Positions 1 through 4,810 of a stretch of DNA of 9,961 bases are shown here, in pieces. Within the stretch, counting starts at the first letter, position 1. Every line of letters begins with the position of its first letter. A program made the translations under genes and the position numbers. Source of the DNA: Blastococcus sp. CT_GayMR20 (lineage in GTDB: Bacteria; Actinomycetota; Actinomycetes; Mycobacteriales; Geodermatophilaceae); assembly GCF_004570345.1 (NCBI RefSeq), contig NZ_SPQM01000160.1, forward strand, positions 1 through 9,961, given 5' to 3'. The notes beneath the pieces were generated by a model. That model had not been told where the DNA came from. It ran no database searches and saw only the letters and a program-made list of their open reading frames with translations.

Positions 1-284
1 ACGTGCCCTACGTGCCGAGCGACGCCCTCGCGCTGATGCCCCCGGAGGCACGGCTGCACGAGCCGCGGGAGGCGCTGGACGGCGGAACGGACGGGCTTGC
101 CGTCGCCCGGCGGGTCATCGACGGCGCGTCGTCCTGGCTGGCACCGGGTGGGTCGCTGCTCTTCGAGACCGGGGAGGCCCAGGTGGCCGCGGCCGTGGCA
201 GCCGTCGCAGCCGGCGGCCTCCTCCCGCGCGTCGCCACCGACGACGAGCTCGGGGCGACGGTCGTGATCGGCCGCAACGGGTAG
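1..284 (+). CDS. PrmC/HemK-related N5-glutamine methyltransferase, C-terminal part (5' end outside window)
   Basis: Only the last 93 complete codons are visible; the gene enters from the left edge and stops at TAG 282-284. The fragment opens in the catalytic loop of a class I SAM-dependent methyltransferase: the first complete residues read VPYVPS, and the preceding partial codon ends in AC, which would allow an Asn, giving an N-x-PY loop. Next come MPPEAR.HEP and ALDGG.DGL, then WLAPGG and LLFE, the usual order at the C-terminal end of PrmC-type enzymes. Known members methylate the glutamine of a GGQ motif in release factors. This fragment has Val where PrmC has the first Pro of NPPY, which I associate with the actinobacterial PrmC-related group whose substrate is not established, so I do not call it prmC. 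It converges on the kinase gene with 9 bases between stop codons, leaving no room for a separate terminator. Confidence 0.85.
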   Translation, partial: VPYVPSDALALMPPEARLHEPREALDGGTDGLAVARRVIDGASSWLAPGGSLLFETGEAQVAAAVAAVAAGGLLPRVATDDELGATVVIGRNG

Positions 285-293
285 GTCCCGGGC

Positions 294-1871
294 TCAGAGC
301 AGACCGCGGTCGGCGCCGTCGGACCACCACGAGCGCAATGAACCGAGTCCGTCCTCCCCACCGCCCCGCAGCTCGACGAAGCCCAGGGTGCCGAGGTCGT
401 CCCAGATCCACCGCAGCTCCGAGTCGCCCTCGTCGTCCACGGTGCAGGACAGCCGGCCGAGCGGCTCGTCGTCGACGTTCCGGAGCACCACCCAGCCCTG
501 CGGCTGCTCGCCGCTCCCGCACTCGAAGAGATCCTCCAGTTCCTCCGCCCCGCTGTCCTCGACGGCCGAGTCGAAGGCCTCGGCGGCGCCGTCCCCCGCG
601 AGCACGCTGTAGGTGCCGGTCGGCACGTCGTCGGCCTGTCCCTCCGCGGGGCAGCTGAGGCTGCGCAGCTCGTCGCCGGCCGGCGCCTCGACGGTGCAGC
701 CGCCCGGGTCCACGTCCCGCGGCAGGGAGAGCCGCAGCAGGCGCTGGGCGGCGTCCGCCGCGTCGTCGACGGCGTCGTCGGCCCGCCGGTCGGTGACCAC
801 GAGCAGGGCCGTGAGGAGCAGCACCGCCAGCACGGTGAGCGCGGCGACCGCCCAGGCCAGGCGGGTGATCCATAGCTGCTTCGCCGCACCTGTCCCGGCG
901 GGCCCGCCGGCCGGCCGCGGCTCCCCGTTGTCCGGTGCTCGACGGACGCCGGGGTCGGGAACGGGGACGCCGCTGGCGGCGAGCACCGACCGGGCCGCCG
1001 TCGCCAGCTCCCCGGCCGACTGCCAGCGGTGGTCGGGGTTCTTCGCCAGCCCGCGCAGCACGACGGCGTCCAGAGCGGCCGGCACGGACGGCCGGACCTG
1101 CGAGGGCGCCGGGGGCTGCTGGTGCAGGTGGGCGTGCATGAGGGCCACCGGGTCGCCCGGCGCGAAGGGACGCCGGCCGGTGAGCAGCTCGAAGAGCACG
1201 CACGCCAGGGAGTAGACGTCGGAGCGGGCGTCGGCCGTCGCCGAACCGAAGCGCTCCGGCGCCATGTAGTCGGTGCTGCCGATCGCCGTCCCGCTGGCGG
1301 TCAGGGTCGGGCCGGTTCCCGGATCGGCGCCGCGGGCGATGCCGAAGTCGGCGAGGTAGGCGAAGTCCTCGCCGGCCGCCGAGGTGGTCAGGTCGCGGTC
1401 GTCGCCGCGGGCGACCAGCAGCACGTTGGACGGCTTGACGTCTCGGTGCACGAGCCCACCGGCGTGGGCGGCGTCCAGCGCCCGCCCGATCTGACCCACG
1501 ACGTCGACGGCCCGCGCCGGCTCCATCGGACCGCCCCGGCGCAGCAGCGAGTCGAGGTCCTCCCCCTCGACCAGCCGCATGTCGAGGAACAACTGCCCGT
1601 CGATCTCCCCGTACCGGTGGATGGGGATGACGTGCGGTTCGCTCAGGCGGGCGGCGATCCGCGCCTCGCGGCGGAACCGGCTGCGGTAGCCCTCGTCCCG
1701 CGCCCACTGCGGATGGAGGACCTTGAGCGCCACGTCGCGCTCGTGCTCGGCGTCGTGGGCCCGGAGGACGCGTCCCATGCCGCCGTCCCCGAGGACGCCG
1801 AGGATCCGGTACGGCCCGAACCGCTCCTCGGTCGGAGGGTCCCCTCCGGGCGGATCAGTGGCCGGCGGCAT
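294..1871 (-). CDS. Membrane-anchored Ser/Thr protein kinase with a four-cysteine outer domain
   Basis: This 525-residue protein is a Hanks-type Ser/Thr kinase. Residues about 18-297 form the catalytic domain: Gly-rich loop GDGGMG (28-33), ATP-anchoring K50 in VALKVL, catalytic loop HRDVKPSN with D144, metal-binding DFG at 175-177, and APE at 204-206. The Thr/Ser-rich activation loop TLTASGTAIGST is where such kinases usually autophosphorylate. A Pro/Gly/Ala-rich linker (about 298-333) leads to one hydrophobic span, about 338-359. The last 165 residues should lie outside the cell; they contain C392, C407, C451 and C476 and no PASTA repeat or other domain I recognise. The frame is open further upstream to 2024, but that stretch lies inside the dipeptidase gene; ATG 1871 sits shortly before the kinase fold and is the sensible start. 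It overlaps the dipeptidase stop by 17 bases, so the two are probably co-transcribed. Substrates and signal cannot be read from the sequence. Confidence 0.93.
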   Translation of the reverse strand: MPPATDPPGGDPPTEERFGPYRILGVLGDGGMGRVLRAHDAEHERDVALKVLHPQWARDEGYRSRFRREARIAARLSEPHVIPIHRYGEIDGQLFLDMRLVEGEDLDSLLRRGGPMEPARAVDVVGQIGRALDAAHAGGLVHRDVKPSNVLLVARGDDRDLTTSAAGEDFAYLADFGIARGADPGTGPTLTASGTAIGSTDYMAPERFGSATADARSDVYSLACVLFELLTGRRPFAPGDPVALMHAHLHQQPPAPSQVRPSVPAALDAVVLRGLAKNPDHRWQSAGELATAARSVLAASGVPVPDPGVRRAPDNGEPRPAGGPAGTGAAKQLWITRLAWAVAALTVLAVLLLTALLVVTDRRADDAVDDAADAAQRLLRLSLPRDVDPGGCTVEAPAGDELRSLSCPAEGQADDVPTGTYSVLAGDGAAEAFDSAVEDSGAEELEDLFECGSGEQPQGWVVLRNVDDEPLGRLSCTVDDEGDSELRWIWDDLGTLGFVELRGGGEDGLGSLRSWWSDGADRGLL

Positions 1872-3294
1872 CGACCCGGTCCCGGGGCCGCAGCGCCGCG
1901 AGCTCGCGCCAGAGGTGCGCCGCTGCCTCCGCGCCGCGGGTGAGCATCGGCAGCAGCACCCGCTCGTTCGGCGAGTGGATGCGGTCGTTGGGCAGCCCGA
2001 CGCCGAGGAACAGCAGGGGCGCACGCAGGATCTCGGCCAGGTCGGCCTCAGGGCCGCTGCCGCCCTCGCGGGTGAACAGGACCGACCCCGGATCGGTGTC
2101 GAAGGCCTGCGCGATCGAGTTCAGCAGCGCGTCCATCCACGGCGAGCCGAGGTCGCTGGCGCAGGGGGCGACCCCTCCGGGCGGGGCGTGCACCTCGGCC
2201 TCGATGCCCTCCGGCAGGTGCGCGTCCACCCAGGCCCGCACCTGCTCGGCGACGTCCTCGGGACGCTGGTCTGCCACCAGCCGGAAGGTGACCTTCGCGT
2301 GCGCCTCGGCCGGGATGATCGTCTTGTGGCCGGGGCCGGTGTAGCCGCCCCACATGCCGTTGACCTCCGCGGTCGGGCGGGCGCCGGTGCGCTCGAGAGT
2401 GGTGAAGCCCTGCTCACCGGTGGCGACGCGGGACGCGGCCGGGCCGGCGAGCCACGCCTGCTCGTCGAAGGGCACGCGGCCCATGAGCTCACGCTCGCGC
2501 TCGCCGAGGGGACGGACCTTGTCGTAGAAGCCCGGGAGGGTCACCCGGCCCTGGTCGTCGTGCAGGGCGGCGAGCAGGGACGCCATGGCGTGCAGCGGAT
2601 TCGGCACGGCGCCGCCGAAGGAGCCCGAGTGCAGGTCGACCGCCGGGCCGCGCAGGGTGATCTCGGCATCGGCCAGCCCGCGCATGGCGGTCACGGCGCT
2701 GGGGATGTCGGGTGCGGCCATGCCGGTGTCGCTGACCACGACGACGTCGCAGGCGAGTCGGTCCTGGTGCTCCTCGAGGAGCGCGGCGAAGTGCGGCGAG
2801 CCGGACTCCTCCTCGCCCTCGATGAGCACCTTGACCGTCACGGCGGGGGTGTCGCGGCCGGTCGCCGCCAGGTGGGCCCGGAGACCGAGCAGGTGGACGA
2901 CGAGGACGCCCTTGTCGTCGCTGGCGCCGCGGCCGTGCAGCTCGGGGCCGTCGGGGCCGTCCACCCGGGTGGGCTCGAACGGCGGGTGCACCCAGAGTTC
3001 CACGGGGTCGACCGGCTGCACGTCGTGGTGGCCGTACACGAGGGCGACGGGTGCCCCGTCGTCCGCGGACGGCCACTCGGCGAAGACGGCGGGTGCACCC
3101 GGCGTCGGCCAGATCTCGACGGTCGGGAAGCCCGTGCGACGGAGCGCCTCGGCCAGCCAGGTGGCGCTGCGCTCGACCTCGGGGGCGAAGGACGGGTCGG
3201 CGGAGATCGACGGGATCCGCACCCACGCGTCGAGGTCGGCGTGCAGGTCGTCGATGTGGGCGTGGACGAAGTCGCGTTCGGCACTGCTGGGCAC
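1855..3294 (-). CDS. M20-family metallo-dipeptidase (CNDP/carnosinase-like)
   Basis: The 479-residue product matches the length and motif order of cytosolic M20 dipeptidases, two-zinc enzymes that cleave short peptides for amino-acid recovery. Likely catalytic residues are all present: H89 and D91 in YGHHDVQP, the bridging Asp in GRGASDDKG (about D126), general base E162 and zinc ligand E163 in EGEEESGS, D189 in VVSDT, and H440 in NDRIHSPNE. A dimerisation lid lies between, about 205-315. No signal peptide is seen, so the enzyme is probably cytoplasmic. The start is GTG 3294: the frame stays open leftward of the promoter region to 3738 on paper, but that part lies antisense to the hydrolase gene, and the first conserved helix follows directly after this GTG. 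The exact substrate (dipeptide, N-acyl amino acid or other amide) is not determined by these motifs. It is the first gene of a leftward pair with the kinase. Confidence 0.92.
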   Translation of the reverse strand: MPSSAERDFVHAHIDDLHADLDAWVRIPSISADPSFAPEVERSATWLAEALRRTGFPTVEIWPTPGAPAVFAEWPSADDGAPVALVYGHHDVQPVDPVELWVHPPFEPTRVDGPDGPELHGRGASDDKGVLVVHLLGLRAHLAATGRDTPAVTVKVLIEGEEESGSPHFAALLEEHQDRLACDVVVVSDTGMAAPDIPSAVTAMRGLADAEITLRGPAVDLHSGSFGGAVPNPLHAMASLLAALHDDQGRVTLPGFYDKVRPLGERERELMGRVPFDEQAWLAGPAASRVATGEQGFTTLERTGARPTAEVNGMWGGYTGPGHKTIIPAEAHAKVTFRLVADQRPEDVAEQVRAWVDAHLPEGIEAEVHAPPGGVAPCASDLGSPWMDALLNSIAQAFDTDPGSVLFTREGGSGPEADLAEILRAPLLFLGVGLPNDRIHSPNERVLLPMLTRGAEAAAHLWRELAALRPRDRVDAAGH

Positions 3295-3302
3295 GGGTCT
3301 GG

Positions 3303-3308
3303 ACGGTA
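3303..3308 (-). promoter_or_regulatory. Putative -10 element (TACCGT) of the dipeptidase-kinase unit
   Basis: On the minus strand TACCGT lies 8 bases before the GTG start at 3294. This fits the TANNNT hexamer of actinobacterial leaderless promoters, in which transcription begins at or within a base or two of the start codon. No Shine-Dalgarno-like sequence fits the 8-base space, and no TTGAC-like -35 box is evident 16-19 bases upstream. The call rests on the hexamer and its spacing only. Confidence 0.45.
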
Positions 3309-3338
3309 GTGCCGCCAGCGGCCGGCCCGCCGCCCGGA

Positions 3339-3344
3339 TAGCGT
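3339..3344 (+). promoter_or_regulatory. Putative -10 element (TAGCGT) of the alpha/beta hydrolase gene
   Basis: TAGCGT is followed by exactly 7 bases (CCGGGGC) and then ATG 3352, the classic spacing for a leaderless actinobacterial transcript. The G-rich bases touch the ATG and are too close to act as a normal ribosome binding site. No clear -35 box is seen. It lies 30 bases from the oppositely directed TACCGT element, so the two polymerases would compete for this 57-base gap. Confidence 0.5.
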
Positions 3345-3351
3345 CCGGGGC

Positions 3352-4203
3352 ATGCCCGGAGAGCTGCTGCGCATCGACGTCGGTGACCTGACCTTCGACG
3401 TCCGGGCCGACGGCCCCGAGGACGGGCGGCCGGTCCTGCTGCTGCACGGCTTCCCGCAGACCTCGGCGTCGTGGGCCGCGGTCACGCCGATCCTGACGCA
3501 GGCCGGGTTGCGGACGTACGCCCCCGACCAGCTGGGCTACTCCCCCGGTGCGCGCCCCGACGAGGTGGCCGCCTACTCGGCGCAGAACCTGGCGCAGGTG
3601 ACCGCCGACCTGATGACGGCGATGGACGTGCCGCGGGCCGACGTCGTCGGGCACGACTGGGGCGCGAACGTCGCGTGGACCCTGGCCGCGTGGCACCCGG
3701 ACCGGGTGCGGTCGCTGACGGCGGTGTCGGTGCCGCACCCGGCGGCCTACACGGCCGCGTTCCGGGCCGACCCGGAGCAGAAGGAGCGCTCGGGCTACAT
3801 CCGGCTCTTCTGGCAGGCGGGCAAGGCCGAGGAGGTGCTGCTAGGCGACGACGCCCGGCGGCTGCGCCGGATGCTGTCCGGCAGCGACGGCGAGACGGGG
3901 GTGCCGGCCGAGGCGATCGACGAGTACGTCGCGGTGCTGTCGGCGCCGGGCGCGCTGACGGCGGCGCTCAACTGGTACCGGGCGATGAGCTCGGACACCC
4001 GGGTGGATGCCATCGAGGTGCCGACCACGTACGTCTGGAGCAACGGAGACGTCGCCATCGGACGGACGGCGGCGGAGGCGTGCTCGAACCACGTCACCGG
4101 CGACTACCGGTACGTCGAGCTGTCCGGGGTGACGCACTGGATCCCGGAGCAGGCGCCCGAGGAACTGGCGTCCGCGATCCTGGATCGCATCTCCTCCACC
4201 TGA
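3352..4203 (+). CDS. Epoxide-hydrolase-like alpha/beta hydrolase
   Basis: The 283-residue protein has the alpha/beta-hydrolase fold with an Asp nucleophile. HGFPQT (32-37) supplies the oxyanion region, and GHDWGA (100-105) places D102 at the nucleophile elbow. D233 in WSNGDVAIG is the likely acid and H262 in VTHWIP the catalytic His. The cap (about 135-215) carries Y149 in GYIRLFW and Y209 in LNWYRA. These align with the paired epoxide-polarising tyrosines of soluble epoxide hydrolases, which favours epoxide hydrolase over haloalkane dehalogenase. Such enzymes open epoxides to diols through an alkyl-enzyme ester. The natural substrate is unknown. No signal peptide is seen, so it is probably cytoplasmic. 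It has no close co-directional neighbour: it diverges from the dipeptidase and converges on the minus-strand genes, so it is probably transcribed alone. ATG 3352 is supported by the -10 element just upstream and by the fold starting immediately after it. Confidence 0.9.
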   Translation: MPGELLRIDVGDLTFDVRADGPEDGRPVLLLHGFPQTSASWAAVTPILTQAGLRTYAPDQLGYSPGARPDEVAAYSAQNLAQVTADLMTAMDVPRADVVGHDWGANVAWTLAAWHPDRVRSLTAVSVPHPAAYTAAFRADPEQKERSGYIRLFWQAGKAEEVLLGDDARRLRRMLSGSDGETGVPAEAIDEYVAVLSAPGALTAALNWYRAMSSDTRVDAIEVPTTYVWSNGDVAIGRTAAEACSNHVTGDYRYVELSGVTHWIPEQAPEELASAILDRISST

Positions 4204-4215
4204 GACCACGGTCTC
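4202..4215. repeat. Short perfect inverted repeat at the hydrolase stop codon
   Basis: GAGACC and GGTCTC face each other across AC, beginning within the TGA stop codon 4201-4203. In RNA this would fold as a 5-bp stem with a CACG tetraloop. It is followed by GCGTT, not a T-run, so it would be at most a weak terminator or a 3'-end-protecting hairpin. A palindrome this short can also occur by chance. Confidence 0.25.
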
Positions 4216-4354
4216 GCGTTCGACGGACGGGACCGGGCGCTCCGGACGCCTCACCCGCCGGTCTGCACCATGGCCGCTCTGTCCCCGGAGAACATCAGTT
4301 GGACGGGTGCGTTCTGCGAGGCGGCTTCCAGCTGCCCAGCCAGGTCATCGCCGT

Positions 4355-4382
4355 CCCCACGGGCGCGGCGACCCCTGTGGGG
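4355..4382. terminator. GC-rich hairpin, possible terminator
   Basis: CCCCAC at 4355-4360 pairs with GTGGGG at 4377-4382. GGG 4361-4363 can continue the stem with CCC 4373-4375 if T4376 bulges out, leaving a loop of about 9 bases. It lies about 150 bases beyond the hydrolase stop. There is no T-run on either side, as is common for terminators in high-GC actinobacteria, so the role is inferred from its position between convergent genes. Confidence 0.35.
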
Positions 4383-4392
4383 CGTCGGACTG

Positions 4393-4421
4393 GCCCCGCC
4401 TGTTCACCACGACGGCGGGGC
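4393..4421. terminator. Perfect 8-bp GC-rich hairpin, probable bidirectional terminator
   Basis: GCCCCGCC at 4393-4400 is matched exactly by GGCGGGGC at 4414-4421 with a 13-base loop. It is the strongest stem in the gap. It lies 29 bases past the stop of the small minus-strand gene (4450) and about 190 bases past the hydrolase stop (+), where a terminator serving both directions would be expected. The plus-strand downstream sequence (TCACTGCTGTCTC) has only scattered Ts, so a classic U-tract is absent. Confidence 0.4.
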
Positions 4422-4449
4422 TCACTGCTGTCTCAGAGCCTCAGCAACG

Positions 4450-4641
4450 TCACCCGAAGATGGTGGGCCCAAGGCCAGGCGGAGGGTTAGCCGGAAGGCC
4501 GATCAAGTGGTCGTCGCGACCCTTTCCGCAGCGGCGGCATACCTGATCTCGATGTTGATCCGGCCCCTGGTGCTCGTCGCGAGGATGCGCGTACACGTAA
4601 GAATGGACGCCGAGTCGGCATACCACAGGCTTCTTGGCCAT
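4450..4641 (-). CDS. Small Cys/His protein, probable zinc-ribbon type, function unknown
   Basis: The 63-residue product begins MAKKPVVCRLGVHSYVY and contains QVCRRCGKGRDD, then a Pro/Gly-rich tail. C8, H13, C35 and C38 (C-x4-H-x21-C-x2-C) could bind one zinc ion. Short actinobacterial proteins of the pattern CRxGxH...CxRCGK are familiar to me as uncharacterised families, loosely like DUF1660, which supports a real gene, though I cannot name the family with certainty. The fold would be cytoplasmic; no membrane segment is seen. Codon use is less GC-biased than in adnB (codons such as CCT, GTA, CGA, CAA and CTT occur), suggesting late acquisition or weak selection. No ribosome binding site is found at a usable distance. 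TAGCGT five bases before the ATG could be a leaderless -10 element. It lies 165 bases beyond the adnB stop on the same strand, so read-through from adnB is also possible. Confidence 0.55.
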   Translation of the reverse strand: MAKKPVVCRLGVHSYVYAHPRDEHQGPDQHRDQVCRRCGKGRDDHLIGLPANPPPGLGPTIFG

Positions 4642-4646
4642 GAGGA

Positions 4647-4652
4647 ACGCTA
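4647..4652 (-). promoter_or_regulatory. Possible -10 element (TAGCGT) of the small Cys/His gene
   Basis: On the minus strand TAGCGT is followed by TCCTC and then the ATG at 4641. The hexamer is identical to the one before the hydrolase gene, but the 5-base spacing is tight for a leaderless start. No convincing -35 box is seen. This is a weak call made because no ribosome binding site explains translation of this gene. Confidence 0.25.
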
Positions 4653-4696
4653 CGTCTTTCGACCTCCCGTCTCCAGAGTCGAAGGCCCTTCTCCCG

Positions 4697-4810
4697 CTAC
4701 TCCCTAGGGTCTACGCGGCCGCTCCCGAACCCGCCGTGTGGGATGTGCGGGCCGCTTGGGACACACCGGACGACGAGCAGCCCGCTCATCGCCGTCAGGG
4801 TCAGCGTCAT
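4697..4810 (-). CDS. Very short frame overlapping the adnB stop (37 codons), doubtful
   Basis: An ATG at 4810-4808 shares ATGA with the adnB stop codon, the classic arrangement for translational coupling. The frame runs 37 codons to a stop at 4697. The product starts MTLTLTAMSGLLVVRC, mildly hydrophobic, and ends in a Gly/Pro/His-rich tail; I recognise no domain. A chance ATGA at a TGA stop is not rare, and the frame is too short for composition to decide. It is recorded because a coupled leader or micro-protein would look like this. Confidence 0.18.
   Translation of the reverse strand: MTLTLTAMSGLLVVRCVPSGPHIPHGGFGSGRVDPRE

Larger units (their letters stand above)
4204..4806. other. Intergenic stretch between the converging hydrolase and adnB genes
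   Basis: About 600 bases separate the hydrolase stop from the adnB stop. Base use is visibly less GC-rich than in the flanking genes, especially about 4430-4700 (for example AAGATGG, CGATCAAG, GTAAGAATGG). The stretch holds two GC-rich inverted repeats (4355-4382 and 4393-4421), a candidate small gene on the minus strand (4450-4641), and a very short frame overlapping the adnB stop (4697-4810). The open plus-strand frame across 4270-4707 gives a protein with no recognisable domain and mirrors the minus-strand candidate, so I do not call it. The remaining bases show nothing I can name. Confidence 0.6.

Noticed and set aside
1872..2024. Upstream extension of the kinase frame by 51 codons
   Set aside because: The extension lies within the dipeptidase coding region, is Cys/Ser/Arg-rich with no family resemblance, and the kinase fold begins just after ATG 1871.
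1723..3309. Long plus-strand open frame (528 codons) across the kinase start and dipeptidase
   Set aside because: It is the mirror of the dipeptidase codons (repeated Gly/Val/Arg/His with no motifs) and spans two well-supported minus-strand genes.
4251..4403. Coding-looking minus-strand frame ending LAGQLEAASQ...MVQTGG before a TGA at 4251
   Set aside because: It is open for 50 codons and reads like a protein C-terminus, but it has no ATG, GTG or TTG in its first 36 codons and overlaps one hairpin fully and part of the other. It could be a worn remnant of a lost gene; homology would be needed, so I do not list it as a pseudogene.
4270..4707. Plus-strand frame of 145 codons in the gap, with a hydrophobic stretch
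   Set aside because: The hydrophobic part (AAAAYLISMLIRPLVLVA) is the antisense of the small Cys/His gene. No ribosome binding site, no recognised family, and Arg/Pro/Ser-rich flanks.
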